A stretch of 40,550 nucleotides of DNA, taken from assembly GCA_938091995.1 (NCBI GenBank), contig CALKNZ010000055.1, forward strand, positions 1-40,550, read 5' to 3'. The stretch is from an uncultured Luminiphilus sp. Lineage in GTDB: Bacteria > Pseudomonadota > Gammaproteobacteria > Pseudomonadales > Halieaceae. The notes under the pieces were generated by a model. It searched no databases and had not been told where the DNA came from. It saw only the letters and a program-made list of their open reading frames with translations. Of the stretch, positions 10,676 through 18,433 are shown piece after piece (within the stretch, counting starts at the first letter, position 1; each line of letters starts with the position of its first letter). A program made the position numbers and the translations under genes.

Positions 10676-12463
10676 ATGCAGATTCGTATGAGAGCAACCG
10701 CCGTAAGGTCTCTGACCCTACTTGCGATACTTTGCTTCATTCTTGAAGCACTTGTTCTGTATCGAGTGTTCTCTCTCGGTGACCTTCAACAAAATGCGCT
10801 GCAACTCGAAGTTGATGCGCGACAGTTAGAGAGAGCTTTTAACCCTGCGGTCATTTTTGAAGATCGAAATGCGCCTGAGCCGCTAATACTCCTGTCGTCG
10901 AGACATGGCGCAGTTATAGATGCCTGCTGCGCTGTCGCTCTACAGCTTCTCAATGATGCGCATAATAGCTCCGACTTCAGTGATTACTCTCGGGCTTACA
11001 GTGAGTTACTGTTAGGGCTAGATAGTTATTCTGCTGCTAGGCGAGACGAGATTTCGAGTTTGCTTCGCACGAATGCGTGGCTGCCCTACATTGCAGTATT
11101 TGTTCTTGTTGCTGTATTCATGATCGCTTGGCAAATCCTCCAAAATAACTTCCTGGGGCCAATTAATCGACTTCACCAATCTGTGCGAGAGGCAGATTTG
11201 CATGGAGGTTTTGACTATCGGAATCGGGCTACTGACCCTCAAGAAATAGGAGATCTCGGCGTCTCCTTCGCCAATCTGCTCTCACGACTTTCCAGTGAGC
11301 TAGCAGGACGTGAGCTCGCTCTGCGTGAGGCCAAGGCTATGTCGAGGCGGGAAGCAGACAGAGTTTCGGTCGAACTCAATGACTGGTATGAAGGCAGTCC
11401 AAATCCTATTTTTGTGACCGATAAGGCGGGCATTATTGTCACTTGGAACTCCAAGATCGCCGCGCTTACGAACCTGCCACAACTGGAGGCTATTGGGGCG
11501 AATTTTGAAGCCTTATGTTTAGGCGCCGGTCTTGAAAGAGAAGATTTTCATGGGCACGTTGAGAGAGTGTTGAAGGGGGTTTCTGTTGACGATATTCGCT
11601 TGTCTATTATTTGTCGGGGAGGCTCCCCTGTTGTCACCAGAGCAAACCTGAGGCCGCGTCGAGCATTTGGAGGAGAAATCGTTGGAATCAACTGTTTTGG
11701 ACGCGAAATAGAAGGGGGGCTGCAACCAACAGTCTCGGAGGTTGAGGCTCAGCAATCCAGTTATTTCAGTCAGTTAGCCTCAAGTGCGGCACATCAGCTC
11801 AATCAGCCTTTGCAAAAAATGCGGTTATATCTCGCTAATGCGCAAAACCGTTTGCGCTTGCCAACACTTGATAAAGATATCCTGGTAGAAAAGCTCAGCG
11901 GCATAGATGCTGAGTTATCAACAGTATCAGAGATTATTGAGCATTTGAGAGAGTTTGGCCGACCTATTGAGGCTATGCCTGATGGATTTCAGATAGGTAT
12001 GGTGATTGAGCGGTGTATGGATTTATCTCGAGGCAGCCTGGTGGAGCAAGGTATTGACGTTGTCATGGATTGCCAGCTATCCGATGAGATAGCTGATGGC
12101 CATCCCTTACAGATTGAAAAGCCACTAATTGCGCTTTTAAATAATGCTCGAGAAGCGCTGCTAGAAGGTGCGCCTACTCGTCCTCAAATTTCTGTCGTCG
12201 CCACCTGCACCGCAGCGGGCATGGCGAAAATCGTGGTGTCAGATAACGGTTGTGGTCTCGAAGAAGCGCTTCGTGACAGAGTTTTCGAGCCTTTTTTCTC
12301 CACACGTGCTGCAGGTAAAAACGTGGGCTTGGGGCTTTCTGTGGCACAGGCCGTCATCAATGATCTTGGTGGAAGGTTAAGTTTGAACAGTACTGATGAC
12401 TGGACGGCCGCGACCATGATAGTGCCATTAAGGCAGTTGAGCGATGGCCAAAAGACTCGTTGA
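10676..12463 (+). CDS. Membrane PAS-containing sensor histidine kinase
   Basis: 595 residues. TM1 (~11-34), a periplasmic loop of about 100 residues, TM2 (~135-155), HAMP (~156-208), coiled coil, PAS (~233-345; NPIFVTDKAGIIVTWNS), then a dimerisation/phosphotransfer segment with His373 in SAAHQLNQPLQ, and an ATPase domain with N box Asn490, DNGCGL (523-528) and GLGLS (551-555). The H-x-x-N-Q-P form is like the class that includes DctB/FixL-type kinases, whose partners are often NtrC-like. It lacks its own receiver. First gene of a six-gene operon; start has GGAG 7 bases upstream. Its signal is unknown. A TACAAT at 10633-10638 may be its -10 box. Confidence 0.9.
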   Translation: MQIRMRATAVRSLTLLAILCFILEALVLYRVFSLGDLQQNALQLEVDARQLERAFNPAVIFEDRNAPEPLILLSSRHGAVIDACCAVALQLLNDAHNSSDFSDYSRAYSELLLGLDSYSAARRDEISSLLRTNAWLPYIAVFVLVAVFMIAWQILQNNFLGPINRLHQSVREADLHGGFDYRNRATDPQEIGDLGVSFANLLSRLSSELAGRELALREAKAMSRREADRVSVELNDWYEGSPNPIFVTDKAGIIVTWNSKIAALTNLPQLEAIGANFEALCLGAGLEREDFHGHVERVLKGVSVDDIRLSIICRGGSPVVTRANLRPRRAFGGEIVGINCFGREIEGGLQPTVSEVEAQQSSYFSQLASSAAHQLNQPLQKMRLYLANAQNRLRLPTLDKDILVEKLSGIDAELSTVSEIIEHLREFGRPIEAMPDGFQIGMVIERCMDLSRGSLVEQGIDVVMDCQLSDEIADGHPLQIEKPLIALLNNAREALLEGAPTRPQISVVATCTAAGMAKIVVSDNGCGLEEALRDRVFEPFFSTRAAGKNVGLGLSVAQAVINDLGGRLSLNSTDDWTAATMIVPLRQLSDGQKTR

Positions 12464-12722
12464 AACCGTTGAATGCTGGTCGTCGTCCCTATGGCTAGCC
12501 CATATCACTAGCGTTGATAGCGTGGGTGCTATACATGGCGCGGTCATGTCAGAAATAAATGGAAGCGTCATTAGAGCCAATATTAATCAGCCTGTGCTAG
12601 GTGATACAGAGCTTCAAAGTATACCCGTAGGTGGGCGAATCGCGCTAAACTCGCGGGCCTTGCAAAGTAAACTGCAAAATGCAACTGGGAGTTTTGCTGC
12701 GATGAATGAGATTTACCTGTGA
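12444..12722 (+). CDS. Small protein of unknown function embedded in the signalling operon
   Basis: 92 codons from ATG 12444, overlapping the kinase 3' end by 20 bases; an internal ATG at 12546 is a possible later start. Its TGA overlaps the GTG start of the HD-GYP gene (GTGA), the usual sign of translational coupling, and supports it being real. No family recognised: no signal peptide, TM or Cys/His motif. The C-terminal half (INGSVIRANINQPVL ... VGGRIALNSRAL) could form a small beta-rich domain. A role as adaptor is speculation. Confidence 0.55.
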   Translation: MAKRLVETVECWSSSLWLAHITSVDSVGAIHGAVMSEINGSVIRANINQPVLGDTELQSIPVGGRIALNSRALQSKLQNATGSFAAMNEIYL

Positions 12723-13837
12723 AAGCACTAATTGTCGACGACGAGCCTGATATTCGTGAGGAACTCGGCGAGTTCGTGGAAAGTTTGGGTTTTTCCGTGG
12801 TTTTGGCCAGTAACGGTGAGGAGGCACTCAGTAAGTATTTTGGCGATCCGGAGATCGCGATCATTCTGAGTGACCTTATGATGCCAGGCCTGAACGGGCT
12901 AGAAATGTTAGACAACATCAATAGTGCTCCCGGAGCCCAGCAACGAGTGCGCCGCGTGATATTCATGACCGGAAACGGTAACACTCAGTCAGTCATTCGT
13001 GCGATGCATCTAGGAGCAAAAGAATTTCTTCTTAAACCTGTTGATCTCGATCAATTAGAGCGACACATAGCGAGCGCCAGGCGTGAGGTCGCAGCTGATC
13101 AGGCCCGCCAAACAGAAGAGATTTTGTTAAAGCAGCAGGTTTCTCTCAATAATGCCGAAATATCTGCGCTGAATCGCGACGTAGAGGGAGCCTATGCAGA
13201 GGCCTTAGCCTGTTTAGCCGCAGCCGCGGAGCACAAGGATCCCGAGACGGGACAACACATTATCCGTATTGGTGAATATGCCGCTGTACTCGCCGAGGCA
13301 CTCGGGTGGGACAAAGAATGGATCGACATGATTCGATTGGCGGCACCACTGCATGATGTGGGGAAAGTGGGTATGCGAGATGCTGTGCTGCTGAAGGAGG
13401 GTCCCCTTGATGATGACGAATTGTGTCACATGCGGGAACACCCAGAGACCGGGTACCGAATCTTGTCGGGCTCGGCTTACCCAACCATGAAGATGGCGGC
13501 TCGTATAGCGCGTTGCCATCATGAACGCTGGGATGGCACGGGTTATCCGAGGGGGTTAAGGGGGTCCGAAATTCCTGTGGAAGCCTCGATTACGACTTTG
13601 GTCGATGTTTATGATGCGCTTCGTTCCAAGCGGCCTTATAAACCTGCGTTTGACCATGAGAAAGTAATGGACATTATTCTCAATGGAGATGGCCGCACTG
13701 ATCCCAAGCATTTCCGACCCGACGTGCTTGCTGCTTTTGAGTCTGCTCAACACAACATGGCTAAGATTTTTGACCAGCTTAGTGATGAGACAGACTTATC
13801 ATCTTCTGCGGATACATCTAAGCGCGAGGTTTTATAA
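12719..13837 (+). CDS. Response regulator with HD-GYP c-di-GMP phosphodiesterase domain
   Basis: 372 residues starting at GTG, coupled to the preceding small gene. Receiver domain ~1-120 with Asp10-type acidic cluster (VDDEPD), phospho-acceptor Asp52 (SDLMMPGLNG) and Lys106 (LKPVD). After a coiled coil, an HD-GYP domain (~155-350): HDVGK at 212-216, HHE at 267-269, GTGYP with GYP at 275-277 and a DVYDAL signature near 296. All key metal and GYP residues are present, so it should hydrolyse c-di-GMP. Same architecture as the HD-GYP regulators paired with H-NOX kinases in Pseudoalteromonas and Shewanella. Likely output arm of the operon, and the link to LapD through c-di-GMP. Confidence 0.93.
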   Translation: MKALIVDDEPDIREELGEFVESLGFSVVLASNGEEALSKYFGDPEIAIILSDLMMPGLNGLEMLDNINSAPGAQQRVRRVIFMTGNGNTQSVIRAMHLGAKEFLLKPVDLDQLERHIASARREVAADQARQTEEILLKQQVSLNNAEISALNRDVEGAYAEALACLAAAAEHKDPETGQHIIRIGEYAAVLAEALGWDKEWIDMIRLAAPLHDVGKVGMRDAVLLKEGPLDDDELCHMREHPETGYRILSGSAYPTMKMAARIARCHHERWDGTGYPRGLRGSEIPVEASITTLVDVYDALRSKRPYKPAFDHEKVMDIILNGDGRTDPKHFRPDVLAAFESAQHNMAKIFDQLSDETDLSSSADTSKREVL

Positions 13838-15213
13838 TGAAGACGTTGATTGTTGAGGACAGCTCCACACTCTGCGCAATATATGAAGCGTATTTAGATG
13901 ATACCGGTTATGAGGTCCACAGCGTTGAAACTTTTACGGGCGCTCTCATGGCCCTGGAAAGCCTGAAACCTGATCTCATTTTACTCGACATTGAATTGCC
14001 CGATGGTAACGGTCTCGACCTGCTAGCAGAAACAGTGCTGATGAATCCTCAGCCTGCAGTTGTTGTGATGACAGGGCATGGCATCGAGTTTGCAGATCAG
14101 GCTATTGAGCGCGGTGCCGATGACTTTTTAGGTAAGCCCTTCGACGCCTCTCGACTACGAGTAACGCTAGCCAATGTGGCTCAGCGCTTGGAACTCACTC
14201 AAAAACTCAGCAAGTTGGGTAAGACCCGTGGGCGACTAGGTCCAATCATGGGCTCGTCTAGTGTTATGCAGGCAGTTTATACAACTATTGAGTCACTAGC
14301 TTCGAGTCGTGCTACGTCGTTGATTACAGGCGAGAGCGGCACGGGCAAGGAGTTGGCTGCGAGAGCGATACACGATTTGTCGGCGCGCGCCCCTAAGGAA
14401 TTTATCGCAGTTAATTGTGCCGCAATGCCCAGTGATCTCATTGAGTCTGAACTGTTCGGAGAGGCTGCGGGTGTTCGAGGTAATATTCATGCCAGAGATG
14501 GACTGATAAAGCAGTCAGACGGAGGCACATTGTTTCTCGATGAGGTTTGCGACATGCCTTACGAGTTGCAGTCGGTACTCTTACGTTTCATTCAAAGCGG
14601 GTCATTTAAGCCTGTAGGTAGCGATACTGAGTTTGTTGCGGATGTTCGAATTTTAGCGGCGACCAATCGAGATCCTCTCTTTGAAATGCGCGAAGGGCGT
14701 CTCAGAGAAGATTTATTTTATCGTCTGCACGTTGTGCCCTTAAGAATACCACCACTTAGAGAGCGCGGAGATGATGTGCAACTTTTATCTGCGCACTATC
14801 TGGAGGTTTTCTCTGAGCAGGAAGGTCGAGAAACTTGTGATTTTTCTGAGGATGCGCGACGAGAGTTCCGACGTTATCCCTGGCCCGGCAACGTTAGACA
14901 GTTGGAAAATATAATCCACCGTTTGGTGCTTATGTCGCCAGAGCAGACAATTAGTTATGAGCAATTGCGAGTCGCCATTATGGACAGCGATATGGTCGAC
15001 AGCACGTCCAGCTCCAACAGTGTCAGTGTTTCTGCGGCAGGTGAAGGGCGTTTGGGTGGGGTTGAGCCCTTGTGGATCACGGAAAAACGGGCCATTCAAA
15101 CCGCCATCGACTACTGTGAGGGCAATGTGAACCGAGCTGCTGGTTTACTGGAGGTAGCCCCCTCTACCATTTATCGAAAAATTCAAAGCTGGAAATCCAC
15201 CAGCCTTAGCTAG
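13837..15213 (+). CDS. NtrC-like response regulator (REC, AAA+, Fis HTH) lacking the GAFTGA loop
   Basis: 458 residues; its ATG shares a base with the previous stop (TAATG). Receiver ~1-120 with Asp51 (LLDIELPDGNG), AAA+ domain ~135-370 with Walker A GESGTGKE (165-172), Walker B TLFLDEV (231-237), WPGNVRQLENI near 349-359, and a C-terminal Fis-type HTH (~420-452; NRAAGLLEVAPSTIYRKI). Between ELFG and the Walker B segment, where sigma-54 activators carry GAFTGA, this protein reads EAAGVRGNIHA and the loop is shortened. It probably binds DNA but may not engage sigma-54, as in TyrR-like or HupR-like relatives. Likely regulates the operon or biofilm genes in response to the kinases. Confidence 0.9.
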   Translation: MKTLIVEDSSTLCAIYEAYLDDTGYEVHSVETFTGALMALESLKPDLILLDIELPDGNGLDLLAETVLMNPQPAVVVMTGHGIEFADQAIERGADDFLGKPFDASRLRVTLANVAQRLELTQKLSKLGKTRGRLGPIMGSSSVMQAVYTTIESLASSRATSLITGESGTGKELAARAIHDLSARAPKEFIAVNCAAMPSDLIESELFGEAAGVRGNIHARDGLIKQSDGGTLFLDEVCDMPYELQSVLLRFIQSGSFKPVGSDTEFVADVRILAATNRDPLFEMREGRLREDLFYRLHVVPLRIPPLRERGDDVQLLSAHYLEVFSEQEGRETCDFSEDARREFRRYPWPGNVRQLENIIHRLVLMSPEQTISYEQLRVAIMDSDMVDSTSSSNSVSVSAAGEGRLGGVEPLWITEKRAIQTAIDYCEGNVNRAAGLLEVAPSTIYRKIQSWKSTSLS

Positions 15214-15231
15214 CTTCACTGGAGTCATGTT

Positions 15232-15780
15232 ATGTACGGAGTTATTAATAAATCTCTAAGAGATATGGTGGTAGAGCAGTTTGGCGAAGGTAAATGGCAA
15301 GAGGTTTTGCTGAGATCTGGTGTGCCCGATGACAGCTTTTTGGCGATGCAGTCTTATGATGATGATGTGACCTACAGTCTCGCTCAGGCCTGCGCTGATG
15401 AGATGGAGATTGATCTCAGTGATGCTTTAAGAGCTTTCGGAGTGCACTGGGTTGAAAATACGGTCGCGAGACAATACGAGTCACTCCTTCGTGCTGCTGG
15501 CTCAGATATGTTGGAGTTTTTGAGTAACCTCAACAATCTCCATGATCGTATCAGCTCGACCTTCTTAAATTATCGACCCCCTAACTTCAAAGTCAAAGAA
15601 GGAGAGGGTAATCACGTGGAGATTCTGTATTTATCTGAACGATTAGGGCTAACGCCTTTCGTTGAAGGTCTTCTGCAGGGTTTGGCACAGCGATTTAATC
15701 AGTCTATGGAGATTTTGGAAATTGAGCCTCAGGTAGTCGATGAGGGAGAAAAAACCCTCTTTAAAGTACGCATGGGCTAA
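15232..15780 (+). CDS. hnoX: H-NOX haem nitric-oxide sensor
   Basis: 182 residues, the normal size. It opens MYGVINKSLRDMVVEQFG, matching the H-NOX N-terminus. Proximal haem ligand His104 lies in NNLHDRISS, and the haem-propionate clamp YxSxR is present as YLSER (Tyr133, Ser135, Arg137). RPPNF at 115-119 matches the conserved Pro region. By offset from YxSxR, the position that carries the O2-stabilising Tyr in Thermoanaerobacter H-NOX is not Tyr here, which favours NO sensing over O2 (inference). It sits 18 bases after the NtrC-like gene and 15 bases before its kinase partner, so haem-NO status should gate that kinase, as in known H-NOX/HahK pairs. Confidence 0.95.
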   Translation: MYGVINKSLRDMVVEQFGEGKWQEVLLRSGVPDDSFLAMQSYDDDVTYSLAQACADEMEIDLSDALRAFGVHWVENTVARQYESLLRAAGSDMLEFLSNLNNLHDRISSTFLNYRPPNFKVKEGEGNHVEILYLSERLGLTPFVEGLLQGLAQRFNQSMEILEIEPQVVDEGEKTLFKVRMG

Positions 15781-15795
15781 GGACTCATATTTTCT

Positions 15796-17955
15796 GTGAT
15801 TAAGTCAGATCAATTTTGGGATGAGCTGCAAAACCTCTTTACATTAGTCGGTCAGATCGACCGTGAAGGGGTACTGGTGAGAGCTAGCCCGCTTTTGGCG
15901 CAAAAATGTCAGCTTGATTCTGCTGGGACAATCCAATTTTTTGAGCACTTTAAATTTAAGCGCCCGACGGCATTCAACGGATCCTTAAGCTCTGCTAGGG
16001 AATCAAAAGGTGAGCTTTTTTTGGGGTTCAGTGACGTGCTGGGTTTCGCCATCAGAGGACAGGTCATTGACTATACCGAGATGGGATTAGATGGCCTCTG
16101 TTTTGTTGGTGTCCCCTGGTTGTGGTGGATCGAAGGTAATACCGTCGATGGCACTCTGACAATGTCTGATTTTCCTGTCCATGATGTACAAATGGATCAG
16201 TTGTTTTTCATGAGCACACAACAGTCGATGGTGGAAGATTTACAAGCGCTAAATGCGCAGTTGAAATCAGCAAAGCAAGATGTGGAACGCGCTAATGAGG
16301 CGCGCCAAAAATATTTCCACCATGTCAGTCATGAAATGCGAACGCCCTTAAATGGTGTGATCAGTGCACTGAGTCTGATGAGTGATTTCAAGCTTGATGG
16401 CAAACTATTGGAATACTCACAACTGGCGTCAAAAAGCGCCGATCGCCTTTTAGAGGTGATTAATTTCACGCTGGAAACTGCCTCCCTAGAATCGCATATG
16501 AAAGAGGCAGAAATCAGTGCATTTTGCCTTGATGACTTGATTGAAGAATGCCTCATGCTGGCCCGTTCCCGGTCGTTAGAAAAGGGGTTAGAGCTGCGTC
16601 GTTCAGGAAAACGTGGCTTCTCCAAAAACTACATGGGTCGTCTGAAACTTTTGCGGCAGGTGCTGGGTAACCTGCTGTCGAATGCGGTTAAGTTTTCGCA
16701 GTCGGGAACCATCACCCTCGGGGCATCAAAAGTAGAAAGTAACTTACCTCAGGGAGATATCATCGAGTTCTCTGTTTCTGATCAGGGCCCTGGTATTCCT
16801 GCTGATGCTATAGACAAGTTATTTGAGCCCTTTACTACGGGCTTAAGCTTAGAGACTCAGCATTCACAGGGTACGGGCTTGGGGCTAAGCATTGTTGAGC
16901 GCTTTGTTGATGCTTTAGGTGGAACGATAAGCGTTGAATCTTCTGTCGGTGAGGGAACAATTTTTTGCTTTAACATTCCGCTTTCCTTCGCGCCTGAAAA
17001 TGCCGTTTTGGAGTCAACAAGGGTTGCTGTTCGTGAAGATACCCCAAAATTTTCTGGAACTGTATTGTTGGTTGATGACCATAAAATTAATCTTCAACTG
17101 AATGGTAAGGTGCTGGAGTCTATGGGTTTTGACGTCGCAATCGCAGATTCCGGTGAAGCAGCGATTGCACATATTGAGTCAAAAGCTGAGGCTGTCGATC
17201 TTATCTTAATGGATCTCGACATGCCCGGCCTGAGTGGTTTTGATGCTACGCAGCGCATCCTTGAGATCTCAGGAATGGAAGACGTCCCCATTTTGGCGCT
17301 CACGGCTCACAACGGGGGAAGTGATCGCCGTCAAGCTGAGCAAGCAGGGATGCGAGAGATGCTGGGGAAGCCTATGCTCGTCGAGGACCTGCGCACGGCG
17401 TTGTTGGCGCATTTGCCCGCAACTTTGGTCGCCTCAAAAGCGTGCCTGGGAAGTGAGGCAACAGATAGCCTCAAGGGCGACAGAGTAGAAGATTGTGCAT
17501 CATCGACTGATGCAGGGTCGATGGACGAAAAGGAAGGTCACAGTATGATTGAGAAAAGTCAGGCTCCCGCAGGCAGTGATGACAACAAGGCGCCAGAAGA
17601 CGTGCACGTGTTCGATCGCAAGCCTATTGATCGCCTCGTTTTAGAGGTGGGTATCGTGGTGCTCGAGACGCTTGTTGACAAGTTCTTAGGAGAATCAACC
17701 GACCGTTGGGAGCGGTTGCGTAAGGCAATGGCCGATGAGGAAAGAAATATTATTATTCGCGAGGCGCACACTTTAGGAAGCGCATGTCTAACCTTTGGAT
17801 TAGCTGCAGCGGGTCGCAGCTTTCGGCGGATCGAGGCTTCTGCGCTGGCAGATGGGATGTTGCCGACAGCGGAACAGTTATCTCCCATTTCCGAACAGCT
17901 GGGACTGGGTATCGGTGAGCTTCAAACTCTACTCTCTGAGCAGCGATTACAGTAA
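15796..17955 (+). CDS. H-NOX-associated hybrid histidine kinase (HNOBA-HisKA-HATPase-REC-Hpt)
   Basis: 719 residues from a GTG. Residues ~1-145 match the HNOBA domain that partners H-NOX in bacteria and soluble guanylate cyclase (HFKFKRP, IRGQVIDY, LTMSDFPVHD). A coiled coil leads to HisKA with His179 (HHVSHEMRTPLNG), HATPase (NLLSNAVKFS, SDQGPGIP, GTGLGLS), a receiver with Asp473 (LILMDLDMPG) and a C-terminal Hpt with His658 (EAHTLGSACL). No TM segment: a soluble kinase bound to H-NOX. The built-in His-Asp-His chain means phosphate can pass from Hpt to the separate receivers of the HD-GYP and NtrC-like proteins and perhaps the lone receiver at 10168-10551. In studied systems NO-bound H-NOX inhibits this kinase. 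Confidence 0.95.
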   Translation: MIKSDQFWDELQNLFTLVGQIDREGVLVRASPLLAQKCQLDSAGTIQFFEHFKFKRPTAFNGSLSSARESKGELFLGFSDVLGFAIRGQVIDYTEMGLDGLCFVGVPWLWWIEGNTVDGTLTMSDFPVHDVQMDQLFFMSTQQSMVEDLQALNAQLKSAKQDVERANEARQKYFHHVSHEMRTPLNGVISALSLMSDFKLDGKLLEYSQLASKSADRLLEVINFTLETASLESHMKEAEISAFCLDDLIEECLMLARSRSLEKGLELRRSGKRGFSKNYMGRLKLLRQVLGNLLSNAVKFSQSGTITLGASKVESNLPQGDIIEFSVSDQGPGIPADAIDKLFEPFTTGLSLETQHSQGTGLGLSIVERFVDALGGTISVESSVGEGTIFCFNIPLSFAPENAVLESTRVAVREDTPKFSGTVLLVDDHKINLQLNGKVLESMGFDVAIADSGEAAIAHIESKAEAVDLILMDLDMPGLSGFDATQRILEISGMEDVPILALTAHNGGSDRRQAEQAGMREMLGKPMLVEDLRTALLAHLPATLVASKACLGSEATDSLKGDRVEDCASSTDAGSMDEKEGHSMIEKSQAPAGSDDNKAPEDVHVFDRKPIDRLVLEVGIVVLETLVDKFLGESTDRWERLRKAMADEERNIIIREAHTLGSACLTFGLAAAGRSFRRIEASALADGMLPTAEQLSPISEQLGLGIGELQTLLSEQRLQ

Positions 17956-18042
17956 TTGCAATCCCGGGCACTGTTTGCTGCTATCACCGCTAAGAAGTAC
18001 CCGTTAAAACAGATCATCATAAAAACAAGATAGGGGTTCCTT

Positions 18043-18426
18043 ATGGTTATGTTTTCTAGATTGTTAGTGGCGTTAATCGGGTTGCTGTTTCTCGTGGTGG
18101 GTGCTGGTTTATGGCTAAATACCGCAGATGCCGCTGCTCAAATGGGGTTGGTCGACTTGGCCGCGGCAGGCTTTGGGACCGTGAGAGCTGATATTGGAGG
18201 CTTTTTCATAGGCGGTGGCATTATTCAGATTATTGCGGCCATGCGTCGTGACTCTGGCTTGTTGTGGCCCGTTCAGTTGCTTGTGCTCCTGGCCTTGTTG
18301 GGTCGTACTTTGACCCTAGTCATTAACGGCCCTGTTGCGGCAGGAGTTCCTAGTATGGGATTTGAGCTTGCCATTTTGCTGCTGCTTGTCTGGTGCAAAA
18401 GCACTTGGAATAAGGAGGTGATCTGA
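18043..18426 (+). CDS. Small four-helix membrane protein, DUF4345-like
   Basis: 127 residues with about four hydrophobic helices (~5-25, 45-65, 75-95, 103-118) and an ADIGGFFIGGG segment between the first two, the form of DUF4345 proteins. Function unknown. An AGGGG site precedes the ATG at 18043. It ends 7 bases before the convergent carboxyltransferase stop. A second protein of similar type is at 34846-35223. Confidence 0.75.
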   Translation: MVMFSRLLVALIGLLFLVVGAGLWLNTADAAAQMGLVDLAAAGFGTVRADIGGFFIGGGIIQIIAAMRRDSGLLWPVQLLVLLALLGRTLTLVINGPVAAGVPSMGFELAILLLLVWCKSTWNKEVI

Positions 18427-18433
18427 TCAGTGA

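Noticed and set aside
12583..12984. 133-codon reverse-strand ORF
   Set aside because: Antisense to the small operon ORF and the HD-GYP receiver domain, which are well supported.
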